Source: HKCCE3408 sp038530555 (GTDB lineage: Bacteria > Pseudomonadota > Alphaproteobacteria > Rhodobacterales > Rhodobacteraceae). From it: DNA of 64,000 bases. Each line of letters starts with the position of its first letter. The first letter of the stretch is position 1. The notes under the pieces were generated by a model. The model made no database searches, was not told where the DNA came from, and saw only the letters and a program-made list of their open reading frames with translations. The stretch is from contig JBCBCN010000004.1 of NCBI GenBank assembly GCA_038530555.1, positions 124,001 through 188,000 on the forward strand, written 5' to 3'. Below are positions 32,354-41,699 of the stretch, piece by piece. A program made the position numbers and the translations under genes.

Positions 32354-32986
32354 TCAGCTCACCACGCCGCGCGCGTCTTCGAGATACGCCCGATCCCCGG
32401 GTTCAAAGACCACAAGACCACCCACGGCGGGTCGGATCTTTTTCTGATCCCAGCAGGTCTTGGCGTCGTCCAGCGACAGCTCGGGAAAGGCGTCACGGAA
32501 GGCGCGCAGATAGCGCAGGTAATTGTTGCACTCGGCAATCTCGCGGCGGAAGTCCGGGTCAAGGTTGCGCGCCTCCAGCATCTGCCAGGCCTCGATCGCG
32601 TCGCCCAGGGTGGCGCCTTCGTTGCCCCTCACCCAGTCCATGAAGTCCGAATGACAAACAAACGCCTTGCCAATCTCGGATTTGAAAAAGCCACGCAGGT
32701 TTGGCCCGAAAGAGACCCCGGGTGTGATCACCGTGTCGCGGGTCAAATCCCCCTTCGACCACAGCGCGGAATCCGGCCGTTTTGGGCGCGTGAGCTTCGC
32801 AAGCGGCGCGCCTGGATGGCGCAGCGCAAAGCCGACCCTGTCGCGCAGCTCAGCCTTGGAGCCCGCGCTCGGTATACCTAGGGCCTCGCATTTGGCCTTA
32901 AGCTGATCCACGGACCAATACCACCGCGCGAACTCGGTGGCGTCCGTGATCTGTTCGATGGGGGGTCGCGTGTCGGAGTTTGTCAT
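32354..32986 (-). CDS. SAP-like plus DUF6434 domain protein
   Basis: 210 residues from the ATG at 32986 (an in-frame ATG at 33004 is possible). The first part EFARWYWSVDQLKAKCEALGIPSAGSKAELRDRV is a SAP-like helix-turn-helix. It is followed by a DUF6434-like block: DTVITPGVSFGPNLRGFFKSEIGKAFVCHSDFMDWVRGNEGATLGDAIEAWQ. SAP modules often bind nucleic acid, so a DNA-linked role is plausible, but no enzyme motif is seen. Same strand as polA, with a 70-nt gap. Confidence 0.65.
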   Translation of the reverse strand: MTNSDTRPPIEQITDATEFARWYWSVDQLKAKCEALGIPSAGSKAELRDRVGFALRHPGAPLAKLTRPKRPDSALWSKGDLTRDTVITPGVSFGPNLRGFFKSEIGKAFVCHSDFMDWVRGNEGATLGDAIEAWQMLEARNLDPDFRREIAECNNYLRYLRAFRDAFPELSLDDAKTCWDQKKIRPAVGGLVVFEPGDRAYLEDARGVVS

Positions 32987-33074
32987 CGGGGCGGCCTTCT
33001 GCATGTGTTACCTAAGGCAGATAATCGCGCGGGGCCGGGTGTCGATCCGTTCGGGCTAGAGGCCCGCCCCCCCC

Positions 33075-35873
33075 TCAATGCGCCGCCGCCCAATTCGCCC
33101 CTTGCCCGGCATCCACCGTCAGCGGAACGCTCAGTTTCATCGCGGGTTCCGCAGCACCTTCCATCACTTCACGCGCCGCTTCGATTAGGCCGTCGACGGC
33201 GCCCTCTTCGACCTCAAACAGCAGCTCGTCATGCACGGTCAGAAGCATCTTGGCGGGCAGGCCATCAATGGCCGCCTCCATGCGGATCATCGCGCGGCGG
33301 ATGATGTCGGCCGCCGTCCCTTGGATCGGCGCGTTGATCGCGGCGCGATAGGCGAAGCCTGCGCGGGGGCCCTTGGCGTTGATCTCGGGCGTGTGGATCT
33401 TGCGCCCAAAAAGCGTCTCCACATAGCCCTTTGATTTCGCAAACTCTTTCGTGGCGTCCATATAATCGCGGATACCTGGGAAGCGCTCGAAATAGCGGTC
33501 GATAAAACCCTGGGCCTCGCCGCGCGGGATGCGCAGGTTGCGCGCTAGGCCAAAGCCCGAAATGCCGTAGATCACGCCGAAATTGATCGCCTTGGCCTGG
33601 CGGCGGATCTCGGGCGTCATCTCCTCCAGCGGCACGCCGAACATCTCCGAGGCGGTGGCGGCGTGGATGTCTTGGCCCTCACGGAAGGCCTCCTTCAGGG
33701 CGTCAATCCCGGCGATATGGGCCAGGATCCTCAGCTCAATCTGGCTGTAATCAAGCGAGATCAGCACCCTGCCCGGCTCGGCGACAAAGGCCTCGCGGAT
33801 GCGGCGGCCGTCTTCGGTGCGCACGGGGATATTTTGCAGGTTCGGATCGGTCGAGGCCAGCCGCCCCGTATTGGCCCCGGTCTGCACATAGGAGGTGTGC
33901 ACCCGGCCCGTTTCGGGATTGATATGCTCCTGCAGCGCGTCGGTATAGGTCGACTTGAGCTTGGAGATCTGCCGCCAATCGAGCACGCGGGCAGGCAGAT
34001 CGTGGCCCTGCGCGGCCAGGTCTTCGAGCACATCGGCGCCGGTGGCATAGGCGCCGGTCTTGCCCTTCTTGCCACCTTCAAGGCCCATCTTGTCGAATAG
34101 TATCTCGCCCAGCTGCTTGGGCGAGCCGACATTGAACCCCTCGCCCGCAAGCTCATGGATCTCCGCCTCGAGCCCCGCCATCTTCTGGCTGAAGGCGTTC
34201 GACATCCGGCTCAGCGTGTCGCGATCCACGGCGATCCCGGCCATCTCCATGCGCGCCAGAACCGGCGAAAGCGGCCGTTCCAGCGTCTCGTAAACCGTCG
34301 TCACCCGGGCCGCAGGCAGTGCGGGTTTGAACTGCTCCCACAGCCTGAGCGTGATATCGGCATCCTCGGCGGCATAGGGCGCGGCGTCTTCGATCTTGAC
34401 CTGGTTGAAGGTGATCTGCGACTTGCCCGAGCCGATCAGCTCTTTGATCGGGATCGGCGTGTGGCCGAGATAGCGCTCGCTCAGGGCGTCCATCCCGTGG
34501 CCGTGCAGCCCGGCATGAAGCGCGTAGGACATGAGCATCGTGTCCTCGACCGGCGCCACGGTGATGCCGTAGCGCGCCAGGATCTTGCCGTCATATTTGG
34601 CGTTTTGCAGGATTTTGAGAACCGACGGATCCTCTAGCAGCGGCTTCAAAGCGGCGAGAACCTCGTCCTCATCAAGCTGCCCCTCGACACGCGCGCCACC
34701 GCCGAAAAGATCACCTTCGCCATCCGTATGACCCGTCGGGATATAGGCACCCTGCCCGGCCTGGCTGCTCAGACAGATCCCCACGAGGCCCGCGCGCATC
34801 TCATCGAGACCCGTGGTTTCCGTGTCGAGCGCGACATAGCCCAAGGCCTTCGCCTCGGCGATCAGAGAATGAACACGGTTCATATCGCGCACCGTCTCAT
34901 AGCCCGCCTTGTCGAAAGGTTTGATCTCGGGCGCGGCGGCGTCCTGTGCCTCGGGCGCCTCGGGTTCGGGGATCGCCGGGGCCTCGGCGCCCATATGCTC
35001 GGCGATGCGGCGGGTGAGCGTGCGGAACTCCATCGAGGTTAGGAACTCCAACAGCGTCTCTGCTTCCGGGTCCCGCACCTCCAGCTCGTCCAGGCTCACC
35101 TCCATTGGCGTCTGATCATCCAGCGTGACCAGGCGCTTGGACAGGCGGATCTGATCGGCGAACTCGATCAAGGTCTGGCGGCGCTTGGGCTGTTTGATCT
35201 CCTCGGCGCGCTCCAGAAGGCTCTCCAGATCACCGTATTCATTGATGAGCAAAGCGGCCGTCTTGACGCCGATCCCCGGCGCGCCGGGCACGTTGTCCAC
35301 GCTGTCCCCAGCCAAGGCCTGCACATCGATCACGCGCTCGGGGCCCACGCCGAACTTGGCCTCCACGCCTTCGACGTCGATCCGCGTGTTCTTCATCGCG
35401 TCGAACATCTCGACCCCGCCGCCGACAAGCTGCATCAGGTCCTTGTCCGAGGAGATGATCGTGCAGCGCCCGCCCGCCTCCCGCGCCTGGCGCGCAAGCG
35501 TGGCGATGATGTCGTCGGCCTCGTAATTCTCAAGCTCCAGACAGGCCAGGTTGAAGGCCCGCGTTGCGTCCCGGGTCAGCGGGATCTGCGGGCGCAGATC
35601 CTCGGGCATCTCATCGCGATTGGCTTTGTATTGGTCATAGATGTCGTTGCGGAAGGTGTGACTGCCCTTGTCGAAAACCACCGCCGCATGGGTCGGTGCA
35701 TCGGGACCAGTATTGGCCTCGATCATCCGAAACAGCATGTTGCAGAAGCCAGAAACCGCCCCGATCGGCAATCCGTCAGACTTTCGTGTGAGCGGCGGCA
35801 GCGCGTGATAAGCTCGGAAGATAAAGGCCGATCCATCGACGAGGTGAAGATGATGTCCCTTGCCAAACGCCAT
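33075..35873 (-). CDS. polA: DNA polymerase I
   Basis: 932 residues, normal length, three domains: 5'-3' exonuclease (about 1-290; LVDGSAFIFRAYHALPPL, ISSDKDLMQL, GDSVDNVPG), 3'-5' exonuclease (about 330-520; LDTETTGLDEM keeps the DxE metal residues, so proofreading should be active) and polymerase (about 550-932; ASTDPNLQNIPVRTEDGRRIR, SLDYSQIELRILAHIAG, the O-helix RRQAKAINFGVIYGISGFGL, and VHDELLFEV). Repairs gaps and removes Okazaki primers. Its 5' end overlaps a divergent gene by about 21 nt. Confidence 0.97.
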   Translation of the reverse strand: MAFGKGHHLHLVDGSAFIFRAYHALPPLTRKSDGLPIGAVSGFCNMLFRMIEANTGPDAPTHAAVVFDKGSHTFRNDIYDQYKANRDEMPEDLRPQIPLTRDATRAFNLACLELENYEADDIIATLARQAREAGGRCTIISSDKDLMQLVGGGVEMFDAMKNTRIDVEGVEAKFGVGPERVIDVQALAGDSVDNVPGAPGIGVKTAALLINEYGDLESLLERAEEIKQPKRRQTLIEFADQIRLSKRLVTLDDQTPMEVSLDELEVRDPEAETLLEFLTSMEFRTLTRRIAEHMGAEAPAIPEPEAPEAQDAAAPEIKPFDKAGYETVRDMNRVHSLIAEAKALGYVALDTETTGLDEMRAGLVGICLSSQAGQGAYIPTGHTDGEGDLFGGGARVEGQLDEDEVLAALKPLLEDPSVLKILQNAKYDGKILARYGITVAPVEDTMLMSYALHAGLHGHGMDALSERYLGHTPIPIKELIGSGKSQITFNQVKIEDAAPYAAEDADITLRLWEQFKPALPAARVTTVYETLERPLSPVLARMEMAGIAVDRDTLSRMSNAFSQKMAGLEAEIHELAGEGFNVGSPKQLGEILFDKMGLEGGKKGKTGAYATGADVLEDLAAQGHDLPARVLDWRQISKLKSTYTDALQEHINPETGRVHTSYVQTGANTGRLASTDPNLQNIPVRTEDGRRIREAFVAEPGRVLISLDYSQIELRILAHIAGIDALKEAFREGQDIHAATASEMFGVPLEEMTPEIRRQAKAINFGVIYGISGFGLARNLRIPRGEAQGFIDRYFERFPGIRDYMDATKEFAKSKGYVETLFGRKIHTPEINAKGPRAGFAYRAAINAPIQGTAADIIRRAMIRMEAAIDGLPAKMLLTVHDELLFEVEEGAVDGLIEAAREVMEGAAEPAMKLSVPLTVDAGQGANWAAAH

Positions 35874-36338
35874 ACGCTGCTCCCCCGTGTGATGGGCCTA
35901 ACGGCCCTCTCCTTGTGCATATACGCGAGCGCCGCCCAGGGGCAAATGCGTCTCGACCCCGATTGCGATCTCAAAGAGGGCTCACCGACATCCTGCGCCC
36001 ATGTCATCGCCTGTATCGGTGGCGAGGATCTTTTCGTGGGCGGCGCCGTGGGCTGGGAGGAAGGTACTCTTTACGGTGCGCTTTCGACCGGCGCGCAATG
36101 CACGGGAAGCTGGAACAATGCCGATGCCGCCGCAGAGTTTACCTGCGACGACAACCTACGCGGCACCGTCCGCTATCACCTGGTCGATGGGCTGACGGGC
36201 ACGGCTGTGGGCAGCGGGCTTACGCGCGCGGGCCGCGACATCCAGGCCTGGAGCGGCAATCAAGTGGCGCAATACATCTTCAATCAGACCGGAGAAGTCG
36301 TGCTGCAATGCGGGGTAAACATCGTCCCGGTGAGCTGA
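35853..36338 (+). CDS. Secreted Cys-containing protein, unknown function
   Basis: 161 residues from the ATG at 35853 (GAGGTG 6 nt upstream; ATG 35850 is too close). Signal peptide MSLAKRHTLLPRVMGLTALS with cleavage near SAAQG, then a mature domain with paired cysteines (DPDCDLKEGSPTSCAHVIACIGGED, GAQCTGSW, FTCDDN, VLQCG), suggesting disulfide-bonded periplasmic protein. Its 5' end overlaps the polA start head to head. Family not recognised. Confidence 0.75.
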   Translation: MSLAKRHTLLPRVMGLTALSLCIYASAAQGQMRLDPDCDLKEGSPTSCAHVIACIGGEDLFVGGAVGWEEGTLYGALSTGAQCTGSWNNADAAAEFTCDDNLRGTVRYHLVDGLTGTAVGSGLTRAGRDIQAWSGNQVAQYIFNQTGEVVLQCGVNIVPVS

Positions 36339-36341
36339 GCC

Positions 36342-37061
36342 CTACTCCGCCCCTGCGAACCAACGTGCCGAGAGCCGCACGGCGTAGGGTGTGGGCGTCC
36401 AGGCACCGAAGGGCTGACCGGCCTCGCGCAGCATGCGGCCCACCCAGGTGTTGCATGTCGAGAAGATATGAAACCGCCCCTCCGCCTCGAGAAACCCATC
36501 GGTCGTGGTGAACCCCGCCCCTTCGATCGCGCCGCCGGAGATACTGCCCGCAATCGCTTGAACCAGCGCGAAATACTGCGCGCCGCTCAGCGTGATCTCA
36601 GTCATCGGAAAACCCTCGGGCAGACCGCCCCAGGCATCGACACGCAGGACCGAGGCATCGCCGGTCACCGCGCGAAGCACCGCGCCCGCCTCGATATCTC
36701 GAAACGTGCCCGCCGTGGTATAGAAATCCCGCGCGCCCCAGCCGACGACGAAAAACCGCGCATCGGGCGCGAAAATCGGCACACCGGCCGCAAGCGCCGG
36801 GAAGAAAGCCGCGCGCGTCTCAGAAGTGGCGGGCAGCACGAAATCCACATGGATGGGCCCGGAGACCAGGCCAATGGTCACTGGGGGTCCGCCCGCGCTG
36901 ACCCAGGAGGTCTCTGCCACACGCCCCGGAATGACCGCGCCGGCTAGTGCGGCAACCGCGTAGGCAATCAGTGGCAGAACTACGATCAGCGCCGCCCGGC
37001 TTAGCCAGCGCCCCCAAACGCGCAAGGGGCCGCCGCCCCTAATCCGCAAAAAGATGCTCAC
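36342..37061 (-). CDS. DUF2459 (TIGR02117-type) membrane-anchored protein
   Basis: 239 residues from a GTG at 37061, overlapping the upstream glycosyltransferase by 23 nt. One N-terminal membrane helix (RAALIVVLPLIAYAVAALAGA), then HVDFVLPA, FVVGWGARDFYTT, LSGAQYFALVQAIAGS and the signature STCNTWVGRMLREAG. This is the DUF2459 family (TIGR02117, often labelled urease-associated); a Cys-His arrangement hints at a peptidase-like fold. No urease genes are near. The start is uncertain. Confidence 0.78.
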   Translation of the reverse strand: MSIFLRIRGGGPLRVWGRWLSRAALIVVLPLIAYAVAALAGAVIPGRVAETSWVSAGGPPVTIGLVSGPIHVDFVLPATSETRAAFFPALAAGVPIFAPDARFFVVGWGARDFYTTAGTFRDIEAGAVLRAVTGDASVLRVDAWGGLPEGFPMTEITLSGAQYFALVQAIAGSISGGAIEGAGFTTTDGFLEAEGRFHIFSTCNTWVGRMLREAGQPFGAWTPTPYAVRLSARWFAGAE

Positions 37062-38616
37062 GCGATAGAATGCGGATGCCGGTTTCGGGCGGCACGCCGA
37101 GCCCTTGCGCCATCGCCTCCCCCGCCTCACAGCGCTCGGCGATTTCATCAACCCGCAGATGGGTGGACAATTGCGCATCGCGGATCTGATCGCTTTCGAA
37201 CGCAAATTCGTAGCGCAGTGTCGGCAACAGCCGCTCGATCACCTCCCTTGGCGTTTGCGGACCGGTCAGCCCAACGCGTTCGGCATGGCCAATCAGGTAG
37301 TCGTCGTCGATTTTACAGCGGATCTCGATCACCCGCGTCTCGACCTGGTCTGAGCTAAAATCACGCATCACGTCGAGGTTGTTAGGGTCCAGACACATCA
37401 CCAAACGCTCAGTCCCATAATGGTCGAACAACATCCGCATCAACGCGCGCCTGTGGCGGTTGCGTTTCTCCAGAGTGCGCTCGATCCCGCCCAGATGCGG
37501 AAGCTCACAGCCCGCCTCGTCAAAGACATACTCCAAGCCGACAACGCCAAGCTCTTCTCGACATGCCTGTAAGACGCGTTTGGCCACGTGCCACTTTTTG
37601 CATACGAGCATGATCAGCGTGCGGTCCGGGCCAAGGGTCGCCCCCCGCTCCCAAAACCGCGGCGCAAAGCGGCGCCCGATCCGGCCCCGACCGGTGAGAA
37701 ACGAGAACAGCTTTTGACCGTCTCCCGAGATTGAAAACTCGGCCTGATCGCTGTCCCATAACCGGCCGAGTTTCGCTTTAAGATCTTCGGCTTCCCCACT
37801 GATCTTACGCGCAAAAAGAAAGTCTTGGCTCAGCAGAAAATCGTATTGATCATTGTAGAAATTCACCGGCATCCCGTAGTCCGAGAACATCTTGAGCGTC
37901 AGCGACCGGCTGCTAATCTCAGCGCTTGGCACGAGGTGGCGCACGAGGGTCTGAAAAAAGGTCTCGTCCGGGATCCAGGTGGTGCGGAAAAAGCGCACGA
38001 CATCGGGCCGCTCGGCGCAAAAGGCCAGGATCTTTTCGATCGATTGCCGCCTCAGACACCACCATTGCGAGCCGATCATCACATCGAGATCGGCGGGCAC
38101 ATCGCGCTCAAGCCGCAGCCTCTTCTGCATCGCCATCGAGGTATAAAACGCCCATTTCCGCCGTCGCTCATTGAACCAATGGCGGTAAATCAGGCGCTCC
38201 TTCTTCAGTCCCGTCTTAATCCAATTCGAGGTGTAAAAGTTGAAGCTTTCGACAAAGTCTCGGTCGCAGGGCGCCAGTAGGTCGTGGGCGTAGCGGGCCG
38301 ATTTGATCGGCATGCAATCGCCCGACAGCATGAAAAGGTGGCTCGCGTCGGCAAACGCCTCGAGCGCCGTCTCGATCGCAGCAAGCGTGGCCTCCACCAG
38401 GCTCCACTCCCCCCATCCACAGCGCACCCGCCGCTTGGCGAAACAGACCTGCGCTTCACTCTTCAACGCCGCTTCGATCTGGGCAAAGCCCTCCGGCGCG
38501 GCATTTGCGTCATAGTGGATGGACACGCAATCGCCCGTCGCAATCAGCCGCCGCGCCTGAGCGATGACCGCCTCCGGATCCCGATGGCACAGCAGAATGA
38601 AGGCTATTTGTGCCAT
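37039..38616 (-). CDS. Core-2/I-branching-type beta-1,6-N-acetylglucosaminyltransferase (DUF5927-type)
   Basis: 525 residues from the ATG at 38616. The N-terminal half is a GT14-type domain: AFILLCHRDPEAVIAQARRL, SIHYDANA, VRCGWGEWSLVEATLAAIE, FMLSGDCMPIKS, IGSQWWCLRR and WIPDETFFQTL, as in branching N-acetylglucosaminyltransferases. The C-terminal half (about 300-525) is an additional domain, DUF5927-like, starting near LTGRGRIGRRFAPRFW. It is divergent from a sulfotransferase, suggesting a sulfated surface glycan. The acceptor is unknown. Confidence 0.82.
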   Translation of the reverse strand: MAQIAFILLCHRDPEAVIAQARRLIATGDCVSIHYDANAAPEGFAQIEAALKSEAQVCFAKRRVRCGWGEWSLVEATLAAIETALEAFADASHLFMLSGDCMPIKSARYAHDLLAPCDRDFVESFNFYTSNWIKTGLKKERLIYRHWFNERRRKWAFYTSMAMQKRLRLERDVPADLDVMIGSQWWCLRRQSIEKILAFCAERPDVVRFFRTTWIPDETFFQTLVRHLVPSAEISSRSLTLKMFSDYGMPVNFYNDQYDFLLSQDFLFARKISGEAEDLKAKLGRLWDSDQAEFSISGDGQKLFSFLTGRGRIGRRFAPRFWERGATLGPDRTLIMLVCKKWHVAKRVLQACREELGVVGLEYVFDEAGCELPHLGGIERTLEKRNRHRRALMRMLFDHYGTERLVMCLDPNNLDVMRDFSSDQVETRVIEIRCKIDDDYLIGHAERVGLTGPQTPREVIERLLPTLRYEFAFESDQIRDAQLSTHLRVDEIAERCEAGEAMAQGLGVPPETGIRILSREHLFAD

Positions 38617-38813
38617 CTGCGAAACAATCGCCTCAATATCTTTGCGTTGTACCTGCTCATGCGCCGCCTTATTGCGACGGCGCGTTGCTAAAATGTTAGT
38701 AGTTTGCAATTCTTCTCACAAGGGGACGTGTCGAGCAGGCACTGCGCAGATTTTATGGGCAAACATTTCGGCGTAACGATCCCCGCCCGAGCAGTTTGTA
38801 ACGAGGCAGAGCC

Positions 38814-39632
38814 ATGGGATTTCCTGGCACCTGGATGACGCAGAGCGAAAGCATGGTGTACCGCGTGGTGCCCAAATGCGCCTGCTCGAGCATCGGCCAG
38901 ATCATGTATTTCTCCGACCAGGGCGAATACTTTGACGGTGATATCCATGACGCGAGCCATGGCCTGCACAAATGGGCGATCGAAGACAGTCAGCCGCTGA
39001 TCGAGGCCAATGTTCAGGGCCACAAAAGCTTTGCCTTCACCTGCGTGCGCAACCCCTACACCCGCATCCTCAGCTCGTTTTTCGACAAGATCTGCGGCAT
39101 CCAACGCAACGGTCAGCGGTATCGCGGCAATCTCGTCCCGATGCTGATCCAACGCTACGGCATCGAGGTCGGCGGGCCTGACGGCACCCAAGAGTTCGAC
39201 CAGATCCGCAGCTTCCGCCGCTTCCTGCTGTTTGCCCGCGATACGATCCGCTGGCGCAAACCGATGGACCCGGACATTCACTGGTCCGCGATGAGCGGGC
39301 ATATTTCGACCTTCATCATCAATGGCGGCCGCTACGACCATATCTTTTGGACCGAGCGCTTCGATGAGGGCATGCAACACGTGCTCGACCACACCGAGCA
39401 GCGCCATGCGCTGACGCTCGCCGAGGTCCCGCGCTTCAACGAAAGCGAGGGCCACGGGCCCAAGCGGGCGCATCCGGTCGAAGACTATTTCGACGATCTC
39501 TCGATGCACCTGGTCTATGAGATCTACAAACGCGATTTCGAGCTTTTCAAATACGACCCCGCCGCGCCGGGCAACAAGATGCCCTCGGGCGAGATCGACC
39601 TCGACGAAGTGCACGCCAAACTCAGTGATTGA
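38814..39632 (+). CDS. Sulfotransferase family 2 (carbohydrate sulfotransferase type)
   Basis: 272 residues. RVVPKCACSSIGQIM is the 5'-phosphosulfate loop of family-2 (HNK-1/chondroitin-type) sulfotransferases, and FTCVRNPYTRILSSFFDK is the 3'-phosphate-binding motif. It uses PAPS to sulfate a sugar hydroxyl. Soluble, with no signal or membrane segment. Divergent from the branching-type glycosyltransferase across a 197-bp gap, so the two probably modify the same glycan. Confidence 0.85.
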   Translation: MGFPGTWMTQSESMVYRVVPKCACSSIGQIMYFSDQGEYFDGDIHDASHGLHKWAIEDSQPLIEANVQGHKSFAFTCVRNPYTRILSSFFDKICGIQRNGQRYRGNLVPMLIQRYGIEVGGPDGTQEFDQIRSFRRFLLFARDTIRWRKPMDPDIHWSAMSGHISTFIINGGRYDHIFWTERFDEGMQHVLDHTEQRHALTLAEVPRFNESEGHGPKRAHPVEDYFDDLSMHLVYEIYKRDFELFKYDPAAPGNKMPSGEIDLDEVHAKLSD

Positions 39633-39814
39633 GGCGCGCCCGCCCAATCCTCGTCGCGATGGGCCGATTTCCGCCGGTATTATCCCGCAAAAGGCGACAA
39701 TCTGGTGACCCGCCCGCCGCTTGACCCCATCGCGGGCCTCTGGCCTCCTGCACCACGGGGGCCTCATGCGTATCTGGTGCTTGGTGGTGAGTGTCTGCCG
39801 ACAGGACCTGGCCG

Positions 39815-40465
39815 ATGGAGCCTTCCGCCCTTCTGGATTTACTGCGGTTCACGCACCTGAGCGCCATGGCCGTTGGTCTCGGTTGCGCGTTCCTGTGTGA
39901 CTTCGCCCTTCTCACACGCCTGCACCGCGGTCTCAGCCCTGAATTGGCCGCGCTCCTTCACCTTGCGCATCCGGTGATCTGGGGCGCGCTCGGCGTGATG
40001 TGGGCCAGCGGTCTGGCCCTGGCGGCCTGGCGCACGGGGCTCGAGATTGGCCAAGTATCACCGAAGCTTATCGCCAAATTCGTCGTCGTATCGCTCCTCA
40101 CAGCCAATGCCGTCGTAATCGGCCGCCACGCCCTGCCGCGACTTGAAGCACGCGGCGCGATGGGTTTGCGCGGGCTCAGCGATCTCGAGCACCGCGCGGC
40201 GTCTGTGCTCGCGGGCATCTCGGCAGCGTCCTGGCTGCTGGCCCTCGCCCTCGGCTCCAGCCGCCTGCTCGCCGCCGCGCCCGCCCCGGTTTTCTGGATC
40301 TTGCTTCCCGTCGCCTACGCTTGTGCAATCGCGACGGCGCATTGGGTTATCGCGGGCCTGCGAAGTCCGGCCCGACGCGTCGTCGCGACTGCAAGCCAAA
40401 ATCCGAACGGCGCCCGCAGCTACCGCCTACGCGACACACCTTGGAGCCGACGGCGCGCCGCCTAA
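39815..40465 (+). CDS. Multi-pass inner-membrane protein, unknown function
   Basis: 216 residues from the ATG at 39815. Four to five hydrophobic helices: LLRFTHLSAMAVGLGCAFLC, VIWGALGVMWASGLALAAW, LIAKFVVVSLLTANAVVIG, AASVLAGISAASWLLALAL and PVFWILLPVAYACAIATAHW. Several His residues lie at helix ends, as in some haem- or redox-linked membrane proteins, but this is not diagnostic. The tail is basic. No family recognised. Confidence 0.65.
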   Translation: MEPSALLDLLRFTHLSAMAVGLGCAFLCDFALLTRLHRGLSPELAALLHLAHPVIWGALGVMWASGLALAAWRTGLEIGQVSPKLIAKFVVVSLLTANAVVIGRHALPRLEARGAMGLRGLSDLEHRAASVLAGISAASWLLALALGSSRLLAAAPAPVFWILLPVAYACAIATAHWVIAGLRSPARRVVATASQNPNGARSYRLRDTPWSRRRAA

Positions 40466-40614
40466 ACGCCCAGGGCTCGGGCGGTCGAAAACGTCCCACT
40501 ATGCAATCTGGAGAAATGATTTCTGGGCTCCGCCCGTTCTCGTCTCAAATGCGATGCGTTTGCCAGCAAACTGGACCGTTTCAAGCTCTTTATCGCAGAA
40601 ATATCCCGGGGAGC

Positions 40615-40698
40615 GCGAGGGGCTGGCCCCTCGCATATATGGCAGCGCGAGGGGCTGGCCCCTCGCATATATGGCAGCGCGAGGGGCTGGCCCCTCGC
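40615..40698. repeat. Three tandem 32-bp palindromic repeats between converging genes
   Basis: The 20-nt hairpin unit (8-bp arms GCGAGGGG and CCCCTCGC, loop CTGG) occurs at 40615-40634, 40647-40666 and 40679-40698, separated by an identical 12-nt linker ATATATGGCAGC. Period is exactly 32 bp. It lies 12 nt after the PfkB stop on the minus strand and 150 nt after the membrane-protein stop on the plus strand. Likely a bidirectional transcript end that has expanded. Confidence 0.9.
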
Positions 40699-40709
40699 TG
40701 GCGCACCGC

Positions 40710-41699
40710 TCAGATCAACCCAGCGGCTGCGAAAACCTCCGGTAAGGGCCGTGATGGGCGTGGGCCTATATGGGCGATCACATCCGCCGCCGAGGCAACT
40801 CCCATACGCCCGGCCAATTCCAAACCGTGGCCTGAGGCCAAGCCATAAATCACGCCCGCCGCGAACTGATCACCCGCGCCGGTCGCATCCACCGGGATCA
40901 CCGGCATCACCGGCACTTCGACCACCGCATCCCCTTGGCGCAACAGAACAGGGTCTCCGGATTGGGTGCAGATCACAGTCGCGACCGAGGCCGCCGCCTG
41001 CGCCATCGCCTGCGTTACATCTTCGGTTTGATAGAGCGCCTGCCATTCCTCGCGATTGCCGATCACGTAATCGAGCTCATCGCGGATCAGACCTTGAAAA
41101 TCCGCCCGATGCCGATCCACGCAAAACGGATCACTCAGCGAAATCCCCGATTGCCCGCCTCCCTCACGGCAAGCCCGCGCGGCGGCGGCGAAGGCGCGCT
41201 TACCCTGCGGTTTGTCGTAGAGATAGCCCTCGAGAAACAGATACCGCGCGGACCCCGCCACCGACACATCGACATCCGCCTCATCGAAATCCGCGCCTGC
41301 GCCCAGATAGGTGTTCATCGAGCGCTCTCCGTCGGGCGAGACGAAAATCATGGAGCGCGACGTGGGCGGCAGATCGCCCGCGGCGGGCGGATTGGGAAAG
41401 GCGATACCCTCGGCCACCATCCCCTCGGCATAGAATCGTCCCAGCGGATCGTCTTTCACCTTACCCAGAAACGCCGTCGTCAGGCCCAGGCTCGCCACCC
41501 CGGCGATGGTATTGGCAACCGAGCCGCCTGGCGCCTGCACCCGGTTGTCCATCGCGCCGTAAAGCAGCTCGGCCCGCTCGCGCTCGATAAGCTGCATGAT
41601 ACCCTTATCAATGCCCATATTGGCCAGGAACGCGTCGTCGCACTGACAGATCACATCGACCATCGCGTTGCCGATCCCGACCACGTCATACTTAGCCAT
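40710..41699 (-). CDS. PfkB-family kinase, adenosine-kinase-like
   Basis: 329 residues from the ATG at 41699. YDVVGIGNAMVDV opens the ribokinase fold; GGSVANTIAGVASLGL is the substrate-side motif, and DATGAGDQFAAGVIYGLA is the PfkB signature with the catalytic Asp and anion hole. The long lid region and GIGNAMVDVI start fit the adenosine/ribokinase branch common in alphaproteobacteria. It phosphorylates a nucleoside or sugar. Its ATG overlaps the nth stop by 8 nt. Confidence 0.83.
   Translation of the reverse strand: MAKYDVVGIGNAMVDVICQCDDAFLANMGIDKGIMQLIERERAELLYGAMDNRVQAPGGSVANTIAGVASLGLTTAFLGKVKDDPLGRFYAEGMVAEGIAFPNPPAAGDLPPTSRSMIFVSPDGERSMNTYLGAGADFDEADVDVSVAGSARYLFLEGYLYDKPQGKRAFAAAARACREGGGQSGISLSDPFCVDRHRADFQGLIRDELDYVIGNREEWQALYQTEDVTQAMAQAAASVATVICTQSGDPVLLRQGDAVVEVPVMPVIPVDATGAGDQFAAGVIYGLASGHGLELAGRMGVASAADVIAHIGPRPSRPLPEVFAAAGLI

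Noticed and set aside
35631..35849. Longer N-terminus for the secreted protein
   Set aside because: It would lie entirely inside polA antisense and would bury the clear signal peptide.
40615..40698. Possible CRISPR array
   Set aside because: The spacers are identical 12-nt linkers, the repeats are palindromic hairpins and no cas genes are near.
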